Below are positions 27,218 through 36,000 of a stretch of DNA of 64,000 bases, one piece after another. Below the pieces are notes generated by a model. It saw only the letters and a program-made list of their open reading frames with translations. It was not told the DNA's origin and ran no database searches. Within the stretch, counting starts at the first letter, position 1. Every line of letters starts with the position of its first letter. A program made the position numbers and the translations under genes. Source of the DNA: Corynebacterium tuberculostearicum (GTDB lineage Bacteria; Actinomycetota; Actinomycetes; Mycobacteriales; Mycobacteriaceae); assembly GCF_016894265.1 (NCBI RefSeq), contig NZ_CP069791.1, forward strand, positions 1,488,001 to 1,552,000, written 5' to 3'.

Positions 27218-28652
27218 GAGCGTGTCAAGTTGTTTGTGTGTGGGGCTGGGTTTATAGGTATTTGTCGAAGCGGTCGGGGTAGGCCACGGCCATTTGGTTG
27301 ATGGCTTGTTTCCAGCCGGATACTCGGGCTCCTTCCATGAGTCTGCCGGCTGTTCTTGAGACTCGTTTACCTTGCTTTGCTCTCTTGGCGGCTCGCTTGT
27401 CTTCAATATTGCAGATCATCAACCACAGCGTCTTTAGGGCTGATTCATCGTTGGTGAACTGCACCCTGTTGCGAGTAGCTTTACGCAGCTCATTGTTAAA
27501 AGATTCAATGGAGTTCGTCGTATAGATCACCTTCCTAGCTGCTGGTGGGAACTGCAGAAACGGGACAAACCGCGCCCACGCGTCCTGCCAGACCTTGACT
27601 GAGCGGGGATACTTCTCACCCAGCTCGGAAGCCTCGAATTCGGCTAAAGCAGCCCTAGCTGTGGACTCGTCTGTGGCGGTGTAGACCTTCTTCAACGCGG
27701 CTGATACAGCCCGGCGATCCCCGTAGGCTACCCACCGGTTCGCGGCACGTATCAGGTGCACGATACAGGTTTGCACCATAGAGTTCGGCCAGGTTGCCTC
27801 GACTGCTTCTGGTAGGCCTTTCAGCCCGTCACAGCAGACGATAAAGACGTCTTTGACACCACGGTTAGAAAGATTGGCGCATACCTGCGCCCAAAATGAA
27901 GCGCCTTCTTCTTTGGCAATCCACAATCCTAAAATGTGTTTGATGCCGTCAAGGTCCACACCGATTGCCATGTACGCACTCTTGTTGACTACCCGGCCGC
28001 CATCGCGGACTTTAATGCGCAGCGCGTCCAGGAAAATGACCGGGTAGAACTCATCTAGCTGGCGGTTTTGCCAGACCATAACCTCATCCAAGACGGCGTC
28101 AGTAACCGCTGAAATCGTCTCATGGGAGATATCAACCCGCATCGCCGTTGCCATGTGGTGCTGGATATCCCTGATTGTCATCCCACCGGCGTACAAGCTG
28201 ACAATCATGTCATCGACATCAGTTAAACGTCTCGAGCCTTTAGGGACCATAGTTGGGATAAACGTCCCAGTCCTGTCTCTGGGGATATCCACGGTGACCG
28301 GCCCGTAGTTAGAATCCACGGTCTTTGTGTACGACCCGTTGCGGTGATTGTCTGTCCCAGCTGCAGCTTTGCCGCTCCTATCACCAGACTCGTAGCCGAG
28401 GTGGGCATCCATCTCGGCATTCAAACCCCTAGTAATCGAGGCTTGCAGCATGCCGCGAACCAGGTCATTGGCATCCGTTGTGGACGTGCCTAGGTCGTCA
28501 ATCAGTTTCGCGATTTCAGGGTTAGCAAGAAGCTTCTTTTCAATCGCATCAATCTTGGCCTTATCGGCCGGATCTCGTCTCGCCACAGTAGTCATTCTGG
28601 CTTATCTCCTTATGCGGGATCGGTTCCCACACACAAACCATCAGACACTCTC
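27218..28652 (-). mobile_element. IS256-family insertion sequence in bioW (1435 bp)
   Basis: Terminal inverted repeats start GAGCGTGTC and (other end, reversed) GAGAGTGTC, and share GTTTGTGTGTGG a few bases inward, the IS256-type end pattern. Perfect 8-bp target duplications (ATGACCCG) flank it, the usual size for this family. It carries one transposase gene on the minus strand, opposite to bioW-bioF, so it is expected to be polar on bioF. Confidence 0.95.
27252..28595 (-). CDS. IS256-family transposase
   Basis: 447 residues, intact. The mutator-type transposase signature is present: MDAHLGYESGDRSGK at the N-terminus, first Asp in VIFLDALRIKVRDGG, second in FIVCCDGLKGLPEAV, and Glu in NSIESFNNELRKATRNR (DDE). 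The RAANRWVAYGDRRAV stretch is also typical. The complete frame and perfect target duplications suggest a fairly recent insertion and a potentially active element. Confidence 0.95.
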   Translation of the reverse strand: MTTVARRDPADKAKIDAIEKKLLANPEIAKLIDDLGTSTTDANDLVRGMLQASITRGLNAEMDAHLGYESGDRSGKAAAGTDNHRNGSYTKTVDSNYGPVTVDIPRDRTGTFIPTMVPKGSRRLTDVDDMIVSLYAGGMTIRDIQHHMATAMRVDISHETISAVTDAVLDEVMVWQNRQLDEFYPVIFLDALRIKVRDGGRVVNKSAYMAIGVDLDGIKHILGLWIAKEEGASFWAQVCANLSNRGVKDVFIVCCDGLKGLPEAVEATWPNSMVQTCIVHLIRAANRWVAYGDRRAVSAALKKVYTATDESTARAALAEFEASELGEKYPRSVKVWQDAWARFVPFLQFPPAARKVIYTTNSIESFNNELRKATRNRVQFTNDESALKTLWLMICNIEDKRAAKRAKQGKRVSRTAGRLMEGARVSGWKQAINQMAVAYPDRFDKYL

Positions 28653-28660
28653 ATGACCCG
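28653..28660. repeat. 8-bp target duplication ATGACCCG, right copy
   Basis: Exact match to 27210-27217, on the other side of the IS256-type element. Confidence 0.95.
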
Positions 28661-28836
28661 AGCTACACCACCGGTTATGTCGCGGTCGAAGGTTCCTATA
28701 CGGCTTTGCGCAACGTCAAGGCTGAAGGCGGGAAACAAGGTGGACGTGTCTTGTTCTATTCAGGCGCACTTAGTGCACTTCCGGAGACAGAGCAGTGGCT
28801 GCGTGAAAAGCCTGTCCTTGTGGAAGGTTCTTGGCA

Positions 28837-30015
28837 ATGAGCCTGGAAGACTGGGCATTCAGTTCCAATGCTTCGTGGTGTGAGCGTAGTCTGGAAAGAA
28901 CCGAAAGGGTCATTAGCGGTAGTCAAAGTCCGCGCACCGTGGTCGATGGACGTGAAACGCTGCTTGCGGGATCGTCTGATTACCTGGGGCTCGGGACGAA
29001 TCGCGCGCTTGCCGACGCGGCCCACGAAGCAACGCTGCGTGCCGGGGTGGGGTCAGGAGGATCGCGTCTTACTACGGGTACGAGTGACTATCACGTCGCG
29101 CTCGAGCGTGATCTGGCTGGGTTTGTCGGTGCGCCAGCAGCGCTCGTGTTCGGTTCGGGTTACCACGCCAACATGGGAGTAATCCCTGCGCTTGCTGCAG
29201 CTGCGCGAGATTGTGGCGAGAGACTTTCTATTTTCTCTGACGCTGATAATCATGCGAGCATCATCGACGGCATCCGGCTGGCCAAGTCGAGCTACCAAGG
29301 GGTCCGGTCATCTGTTTATCCGCACCTCGACGTGAAAACCTTAGAAGAGCAGCTTGCTGCCGATGCATCGGAGCGCCGATTGATTGTGAGTGACGGCGTA
29401 TTTTCCATGTCCGGCGAGCTTGCGAATCTCCATGCGCTTCAGGAACTTGCTCAGGATTACAACGCCTGGTTGATGATCGATGATGCGCACGGGATCGGCA
29501 CACTTGGCAGAAATGGACGCGGCGTTTGTGAGCATTTCGATTTGCCCTTGCCGGATATCTATATCGGTACCGCGAGCAAAGCCTTAGGGGTGGCGGGCGC
29601 TTTCGTCGCGGGCAGTGAGCCACTTATCGAGCTATGCCGCCAACGCTGCCGTAGCTATATCTTCTCAACGTCCATGCCGCCATCGCAAGCGGCTGCTATT
29701 AGCGCGGCGTTAGCTCTCGTTCCTTCGCGAGTGCAACGGCTTGCCCGCGTCGTACACAACCTTCGGCAGCGTCTGCGGGCGAACGGATGGAAAGTGGTGG
29801 ACTCGCCCGCGCCTATTATCGTCTTGCCGGTAGGCGCTGAGAACGCAGCTATGGAACGTGCGGCACAGGCGGCTGAAAGGGGAGTAATTGTTTCTCCGAT
29901 CCGCTATCCGTCGGTACCGCTCGGACAGGCTTTGCTAAGACTTACAGCTCATGCCGACTACTCCGAGGGTGATATTGCGCTCATTGTCGATGCCGTAGGC
30001 CCCGCGCCTCAATAG
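28837..30015 (+). CDS. bioF: 8-amino-7-oxononanoate synthase BioF
   Basis: 392 residues from ATG 28837, coupled to the bioW stop by ATGA; GGAAGG lies upstream. It is a PLP-dependent alpha-oxoamine synthase: GSSDYLGL near residue 45, the substrate-loop SGGSRLTTGTSDYH, FSDADNHASIIDG, the PLP-contact DDAHGIGTLG, and the Schiff-base Lys in GTASKALG near residue 249. It condenses pimeloyl-CoA with L-alanine, the first ring-forming step of biotin synthesis. C. glutamicum lacks bioF and a pimeloyl-CoA route (known), so a bioWF operon would complete the pathway. The frame is intact, but expression may be blocked by the upstream IS. Confidence 0.96.
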   Translation: MSLEDWAFSSNASWCERSLERTERVISGSQSPRTVVDGRETLLAGSSDYLGLGTNRALADAAHEATLRAGVGSGGSRLTTGTSDYHVALERDLAGFVGAPAALVFGSGYHANMGVIPALAAAARDCGERLSIFSDADNHASIIDGIRLAKSSYQGVRSSVYPHLDVKTLEEQLAADASERRLIVSDGVFSMSGELANLHALQELAQDYNAWLMIDDAHGIGTLGRNGRGVCEHFDLPLPDIYIGTASKALGVAGAFVAGSEPLIELCRQRCRSYIFSTSMPPSQAAAISAALALVPSRVQRLARVVHNLRQRLRANGWKVVDSPAPIIVLPVGAENAAMERAAQAAERGVIVSPIRYPSVPLGQALLRLTAHADYSEGDIALIVDAVGPAPQ

Positions 30016-30033
30016 TGTGACCGCGGCGCTCAC

Positions 30034-30186
30034 CACAAAGTAACCATGACGATGAGAGTTAGTTCCATCAGTGCTGCCTGCCAGATGATGTGATGGCCGG
30101 AGGCACTAAACCCTGGGGCGGTAAAGATGTTGAGAAACTCTTTGGTTAGCAGCGCTACGACTATTACGGCAAAGCGATGGCGCAGA
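30034..30186 (-). pseudogene. Possible 3' fragment of a membrane-protein gene
   Basis: On the minus strand an open stretch ends at TGA 30034-30036 and encodes two hydrophobic runs (FAVIVVALLTKEFLNIFTAPGF and HIIWQAALMELTLIVMVTLW). It has no plausible start and abuts the transposase relic. It may be the remnant of a truncated membrane-protein gene. Similarity is unknown and confidence is low. Confidence 0.25.
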
Positions 30187-30269
30187 CGGCGTGGAAGAGG
30201 ATGGAAAACTGCGTGAAGCCTGGCGTCTTGCGCTCACGCACCATGGATTTCACGAGAGGGACGGTGCCC

Positions 30270-30430
30270 GAAAAGCACGACGCAAAGTCTTCTCCTATCC
30301 GCTGCAATGCCGGCAGGAGGTATTTCGGTGGTGCATCAGATACAACACACAGCTCCGGCACTCATGGTGCGGACAGATATCGCCCGATGTCTTTGAAGCC
30401 CAATCTATTACACTGACCAAGGCGGCATAA
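30270..30430 (+). pseudogene. IS3-type transposase C-terminal remnant
   Basis: One frame encodes RQEVFRWCIRYN, then LRHSWCGQISPDVFE, and ends LTKAA-stop at 30430. This is the C-terminal pattern of IS3-family integrase-type transposases (RYNTxxRHSxCGxxSP), but of a different type from the intact IS3 copies here. The N-terminal catalytic part is missing. It marks an old insertion at the edge of the biotin genes. The rest of 30431-30566 shows only the upstream region of the next gene. Confidence 0.6.
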
Positions 30431-30566
30431 CTGCCCTCACCTTGTCTACTTTGCAGGGGTCACGCCCTGGCGTAGCCGTGACAAGTTATATTTAGTCCAG
30501 TACAGGCGACCACTTTCTCTGCCCTGTAAGTTCCCTTTTCGCTATCTAATTCACAGAGGAACCTAG

Positions 30567-32312
30567 ATGTCTAAACTCAGCGTCGATCAGAAGTCCGTTT
30601 CGGCACTTATTAATCAAACCACTACGACGAGCTTTCTCATTCCGGATTACCAACGCCCGTATGCATGGACTGAAGACGAATGCGCAACGTTGTGGGACGA
30701 CATTGAAGCGTTTTGCATTCCGGAGGGTAACGCAGACGCGTTTGACCCCAGCGATGAATATTTTCTGGGGCCGATTGTTACTTTCCGCAATGATGCAGGG
30801 CAATTGGAAGTCATTGATGGTCAGCAGCGTCTAACGACGCTTATGCTTTTGCTGCGTGCGTTCTACGAGAAGTTCCAGTACATGCAAGATCCGAACTCGA
30901 AAACCACCTTCCGCGAGATTGCTCAATGCATTTGGCGTACTACTGAGTTTGGTGATCGCATTCCTGATCAGCTGCGCATTGATTCAGAAGTAGCTTCTGA
31001 TGACGATAAGGATGAATTCCGTTTTATCCTCAACGAGGGGAAAATTCCCGACGGTGCGCACAGCGCGTATGCGAAAAACTACTCCTATTTCGAGTGGCGT
31101 GTTGATCGGTTCATCAACGAATATCCGTCATACACAGCGCGGTTGGCTAACCGAATTCTCAAGAAAGTTATTCTTCTGCCCATCGAGGCCGAGTCACAAG
31201 ACACGGCTCTTCGGATTTTCTCGACACTGAATGATCGCGGCCTGCCACTGGCAGACGCTGATATTTTTAAGTCGCAATTCTATAAGTACTTCACCGCAAA
31301 GAACGAGAAAGAGGGATTTATCGAGCGGTGGAAAGCGCTTGAAGAGACCGCTACACGTGTGTTCTCGCATACCCGTGGAAATAACAATCCCATGGATGAG
31401 CTTTTTACGCGGTACATGTATTACCAGCGAGCATTGAAGGGAATCAGGACAACTACAACGGAAGGCCTGCGTGACTTCTATGAACGTGATTCCTATGCGT
31501 TGTTGAAGAAAGAAGAATCGCTTGAAGACCTTGAATCCCTCGTTGCCTTCTGGGACAGAGTCGACCAGCAAGAAGAGTTTTCGGAACGCGTCAATAAACG
31601 CCTGTATGTCTTGAGCTACGCCCCGAACAGCATGTGGACCTATATCGTCTCCGTGTACTTCCTCAAGAACCGTGACGAGAATGGGAATCTCGAAGAAGAA
31701 AAATTCTTCGACTTCCTTGCTCTTATAACTGGCTTCATATTTGCTTATGCCGTTCACCGCCCCGGTGTCAACGCACTTCGAACGCCTCTGTTCCCCGCGA
31801 TGATTTCAATCGTTAACGACGAAAAGGTAACTTTCGAAAATTATCGCTTTGATCGCCAGCAGTTGATTGAGCAGTTGAATTCCTTCACGTTCAGCAACAA
31901 TCGCCCGATCACTAAGTCCATGGTCCTGTGGTGGGCGTTTGAACAGCCCAGTCAGACCGTGCTGGACAATGATACGAAGCTCGAGATTGAACACATCTAC
32001 TCTCGGGCCCGAGCAAATAAGGAGAATTCCCTTTCGTCGAAGGGGTTGCTTGAGTCGCTGGGCAATAAAGCCTTCCTCGAAAAGAATATCAATATTCGGG
32101 CTTCTGACTACCGTTTTGAGGACAAGACTCGCTACTACACCGGCTACACCACAGCGAATGGCGTCGAGAAGGCCGGAACGAAGAATCAGGAGCTTCAATC
32201 GATCGCAAGCCAGCAGGAAGATTTCACCGAGGAAAACATCGTCGAGCGAAAGAGCGCCATTATAAATGGGCTCATCGATTACCTCGACCAGTGGAATTTG
32301 ATCGAGAACTAG
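30567..32312 (+). CDS. DUF262/DUF1524 protein (GmrSD-like, probable defence nuclease)
   Basis: 581 residues from ATG 30567, with GAGGAA upstream. The N-terminal DUF262 (ParB/Srx-like NTPase) domain shows IPDYQRPYAW near residue 25 and the diagnostic DGQQRLTTLMLLLRAF near 90. The C-terminal DUF1524 domain has the His-Me/HNH-type motif LEIEHIYSRARANKE near 472. Together these make a full GmrS-GmrD-like architecture: a nucleotide-dependent nuclease that in GmrSD cuts modified phage DNA. Related stand-alone proteins are found in other defence systems. It lies upstream of a TA relic and a Type ISP enzyme. A hairpin at 32385-32440 probably ends transcription. Confidence 0.85.
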   Translation: MSKLSVDQKSVSALINQTTTTSFLIPDYQRPYAWTEDECATLWDDIEAFCIPEGNADAFDPSDEYFLGPIVTFRNDAGQLEVIDGQQRLTTLMLLLRAFYEKFQYMQDPNSKTTFREIAQCIWRTTEFGDRIPDQLRIDSEVASDDDKDEFRFILNEGKIPDGAHSAYAKNYSYFEWRVDRFINEYPSYTARLANRILKKVILLPIEAESQDTALRIFSTLNDRGLPLADADIFKSQFYKYFTAKNEKEGFIERWKALEETATRVFSHTRGNNNPMDELFTRYMYYQRALKGIRTTTTEGLRDFYERDSYALLKKEESLEDLESLVAFWDRVDQQEEFSERVNKRLYVLSYAPNSMWTYIVSVYFLKNRDENGNLEEEKFFDFLALITGFIFAYAVHRPGVNALRTPLFPAMISIVNDEKVTFENYRFDRQQLIEQLNSFTFSNNRPITKSMVLWWAFEQPSQTVLDNDTKLEIEHIYSRARANKENSLSSKGLLESLGNKAFLEKNINIRASDYRFEDKTRYYTGYTTANGVEKAGTKNQELQSIASQQEDFTEENIVERKSAIINGLIDYLDQWNLIEN

Positions 32313-32384
32313 GACAATCGCGCTCGACGACCTCGTCAAGGTCATCCGTGAAGAACCCCATTGGGTATCCTTAATTCAAAGGTT

Positions 32385-32440
32385 CCGCCCCGCCAGTAAG
32401 AGCCCTCGGTCTTTACCACCGATGTGGTCAGGCGGGGTGG
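32385..32440. terminator. Hairpin between DUF262 gene and TA relic
   Basis: CCGCCCCGCC (starting at about 32385) pairs with GGCGGGGTGG (32431-32440) around a 36-nt loop that itself contains ACCACCGATGTGGT. It sits between convergent genes and has no strong T-run, so the call is tentative. Confidence 0.45.
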
Positions 32441-32468
32441 TCGTTGTTTAGGGGCTCTTCCGGAGGAG

Positions 32469-32597
32469 TCACAAAAGTGACGAAAGGTGTGCGCGCTCGG
32501 AGCCGCGAGGTGACAGCAAAGACGATATGAAGAGGTTAGTATCAACAACCAGATGCAGCTTTCTGTGTGCTGCTATCTGCTGAAGCTCTTCGGTCAC
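32469..32597 (-). pseudogene. Truncated PIN-domain toxin (VapC-like)
   Basis: GTG 32597 overlaps the antitoxin stop (GTGA) and starts a 42-residue peptide containing LHLVVDTNLFISSLLSPRGS, the canonical first strand of a PIN-domain RNase with the first catalytic Asp (VVDTN). The frame closes at TGA 32469-32471, after about a third of the normal ~140 residues. The other acidic residues of the active site are absent, so the toxin is dead. The break probably came from a deletion that joined unrelated sequence. Confidence 0.65.
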
Positions 32598-32833
32598 TTA
32601 CCTGCTCCCAAGGCGGTACGGATCCTCTTTTCCATTCGCATAGTGGCGAATTCTTCATGAGCAAACGCTTCCGCAGCATCGGGATCAAGGGGCTCAGATT
32701 GAGCATCGATTGTGCGGAGAAGCCGACGGTAGGCTGCTGTAGCAAGTTCGTTGTCGCTAAGTCCTTCGACAGAGGCGGCAGACTTTTGAGCGTTTTCAAG
32801 AAGACGCTTACGTGCTGCATCTTTACGATTCAT
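32594..32833 (-). CDS. Antitoxin-like small protein paired with truncated PIN toxin
   Basis: 79 residues from ATG 32833, about eight bases after AAAGGTGG; GTG 32845 is the alternative. The sequence MNRKDAARKRLLENAQKSAASVEGLSDNELATAAYRRLL is helical and charged, with no clear DNA-binding family that I recognise. Assignment as an antitoxin rests on its size and on the overlapping downstream PIN toxin start (GTGA), the usual antitoxin-toxin order. The 228-bp stretch from 32846 to 33073 shows no gene. Confidence 0.5.
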   Translation of the reverse strand: MNRKDAARKRLLENAQKSAASVEGLSDNELATAAYRRLLRTIDAQSEPLDPDAAEAFAHEEFATMRMEKRIRTALGAGK

Positions 32834-33073
32834 GGCTCTGTCCACCTTTCCTAATCGGCGAAGGTCTGAGTCAAAAGTTAGAACCTATTTTATCTGGCAT
32901 TACGACATACAGCTAGCCTCGGCCAGCCACCTGCGTGTGCGAGACATACGCTGTCTCGCCGAGCAGATTTGGTGGCCTTGAAATGATTCTTTCAGAGACT
33001 AAAAGAGGAAGCGCCCGCGCTGTACTGAGGCGCAGGCTCAACCCCGGTTAAATCGATGGCACGTCCCCCAGGG

Positions 33074-36000
33074 CTACTTATCTTCGCCAACCTCCCTGAT
33101 TCCTTGCACGATTCGTACAGTCTCCACCGCCACACGCGTGACCTTCGCAATGAGGTCCACGATGTACCGCGGATTTCCCACCTCGTCAGCCCAGTCGTTG
33201 GGGTCGTTGATGATTCCCGATGCCTTGTCCTTCTTTACCTTGTACCGGTCGATAATCCACGCCAGCGCGGACCGCGAGCCGAGCATGTACTCGTCCGTCT
33301 CCGCCGGGATATCGCGTACGGTCACGGACTTGTTGTAGACGAGAGTCGTAACGTCGTTGACGTTTTTACCCGTCTCTGGGGCTTTCTTCTTCGCCCACTT
33401 CATCTTCTGCACGCGCCAGGTCTCGCGGTCGTTCTCGTCCGCCGATGCCTTCACCTCCACCGTGACCGGCCACGGCTCCACGTCCTCGTAGTTCACGTGC
33501 AGATCCATGAGCTCCCGGCCGGCGGCAGCCAGCTGGTCGAACCGCGCCCGCGACGTCGGCGTTTCGATATGCGGCAGCATCTTCTTCAGGTCCGCGGCGT
33601 ACTTCTCTCGGTACCCGGGGTCGTGCAGCTGTCCGTAGACGAAGTAGAAGATGTCGTCTTTCGTCACCTCCGAGCCCAGCGCCTCGCGGTAAATCCCAAG
33701 AATCTCGTCCGTGATGTTGTCCACGCGTCGGTATCCATCGAGGACTTCTCCTTCCGTACCGGGCTCCGAGCCTTCCGATGCCGCCATCCCAAAGTCCAGC
33801 TCACCCTCCGGCGCCTCGATGGGTTCCCAGGTCCAGCGAGGGAAGAATTGGCCTGCATTGGAGCCCCACATGGATAGGTCGAAGAGTTTATCGGTTGCGA
33901 GTACCGAAAAAGGTTTTGCGCTGCCGGGATTAACAATGTAGAAGCCAAAATTGCTATTTGTAGGAGTCGGAAACAGATGCGGCAGTTGATAGACCATGTC
34001 ATTTACGGGTTGGTGGAAATAGGCGAATTGAACATGGAAAGGTCGATACAGCGATTTCATGATGCGGCTCGCATCAAAGCTGATGATCTTATTGCCCGCC
34101 AGCTGTTGTTTAAGACTGCGATTCCAGGAGATCTTGGATAGGTCAGCATATTCTGGACGTTTGGCAAGGAATGCATTGACGTCAGTCTCGCGGGGTTTGG
34201 TAATTCTTGCGCTTTGAATCCAGTCCCTAAACTCGCCGCGCGCAGCATCGTAGGTCGTTATTAAAGTCTGCATTTGGCTGGTGACAGCTGAAGGCGTTGA
34301 CCCATAGCACCACGAATCACGGGCAGTCTTTAAACCTGCAGAGAAATTTTTGAAGATTGCTGGAATGTCATCTGAGTTCTTGTCGCCTAGGACAGGCCAC
34401 GTCTCGAAGTCTTCATCGCGCTGATTGAGCCAGTCTCCGTAAATATTGGGGTCAATAATTTGCCAATCGATGTTGTCGAATGTGGAGCGATCAACAATCG
34501 CAAGTTTTTCGTCTGCACTGAGGTAGTCGCCAATATCGCGGTAGTGGATACAGACATCGTCGGGGATTTCCCGCTTGACTGCAATGATGATCGCGATAGT
34601 TGTGCGTCCGCCGTCACGGAAGACGTTGCCTGCTTCTTGTCGGCGAACGTCGCCTGCAGTACGAGCATTACCGCGAAGGTTGTACACGTAAATGTCGCTG
34701 AGTTCGTCGTCTAGCGAAAGACGCACGCCGTCGGCGGTGTTGCCATCGATCCATCCGCCGTTGGACACGAATGCCATGACGCCGTGTGTACCGAGTCGGT
34801 CGATGGACCAGCGGAATGCACGAAGATAGGAGTCGTAGAGAGAGTTCTTGTTCGTGGCTGAGGAGTTCCGGGCAAATGTTTCCTCGATGCGCTTGTCGAG
34901 CGTCGGGTACTTCAGGTTCGCGTTGTTATCGTTCGCGCTCGTCTGGCCTACGGAGTAGGGCGGGTTGCCGATGATGATGTTAATTGGCGCATCAATCTGC
35001 CGCTGGATGGCTGCGTTATTTTCCTTGAAGACCTTGAGGTCGAGAATGTCGCCTTCTTCGTGGATCTGGAAAGTGTCCGCGAGTGCGATGCCGTCGAACG
35101 GGATGTAGTCGGGATCTCGTTCTTCGTTGCGCTGGGCACGCTCTGCTTGGAGTGCGTTATACGTCGTTTCGATGTTGACTGCGGCGACGTAGTAGGCGAG
35201 TAGCATGATCTCAGTGGCGTGGAGCTCGGTCGCGTACTTGCGGGCGAGGTCGTCGGGTTCGATGAGACCCGACTGGAGGAGACGGACCATGAACGTGCCG
35301 GTGCCGGTGAAGGGGTCGAGGATGTGGACGCCTTTGTCGGTAAGGCCCTTGCCGAAGTGCCAGCGGGAGATTTGATCGGCGGAGCGGAGGATGAAGTCGA
35401 CGATTTCGACTGGAGTGTAAACGATGCCGAGGGCCTCGGACTGTTTCTTGAAGGCTTTGCGGAAGAATCGTTCGTAGAGGTCCTTGATGACTTGTTGCTT
35501 GCCGGATGCGGAGGATACCTCGGAGGCGCGCACGCGCACGGACTCGTAGAACTTGGTGAGGGATTCGGTCTCGGATTCGAGCTTGGCGTCCGAGAGTGCG
35601 TCGACCATGCGCTGCATGACGCGGGCGACCGGGTTGTGCGCGGCGAAGTCGTGCTCGGTGAAGAGAGCGTTGAAGACCGGGGCGGTGATGAGGTGCTGTG
35701 AGAGCATGCTGATGGCTTCGTCCTCGGTGATGGAGTCGTTGAGGTTACCGCGTAGTCCCTCGATGAAGACCTCGAATTCCTTGCGGATGGTGTCGTCCGC
35801 AGCATTGATGAGTGCCTTGATGCGAGCGATTTGTGCTTCGGCGATAGTGGCGACATCGTCAGCCCAGTCTTCCCAGTAGGTACGCGTGCCGACCTTGTCG
35901 ACCAGCTTGACGTACATGGCCTCTTGCCAGGCCTCGAGGGAGAACAGCGTCATTTGCTCCGCGGTGAGTTCCTGCTCGCTGGAATTTTCGGACTGGCCGG

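Larger units (their letters stand above)
26660..28840 (+). pseudogene. bioW: 6-carboxyhexanoate-CoA ligase BioW, interrupted by an IS256-type element
   Basis: The N-terminal part (26660-27217) reads MAETLTVLMSIKMRASLEGRHISGAERIV ... DWADSPH ... EVCISDD, matching BioW (pimelate + CoA + ATP to pimeloyl-CoA). The C-terminal part (28661-28840) reads SYTTGYVAVEGSYTALRN ... GGRVLFYSGALSAL. The IS and one copy of its 8-bp duplication lie between them. Removing both gives CISDDPSYTTGYVAVEG in one frame and a 245-residue protein, close to the roughly 259 residues of B. subtilis BioW. The gene is inactive as it stands. The stop overlaps the bioF ATG (ATGA), so bioWF was an operon. Confidence 0.92.

Noticed and set aside
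27254..27301. Reading of bioW through into the IS as a natural fusion protein
   Set aside because: The extension after SDDP is IS terminal-repeat sequence. The perfect 8-bp duplication and the restored downstream frame show it is an insertion.
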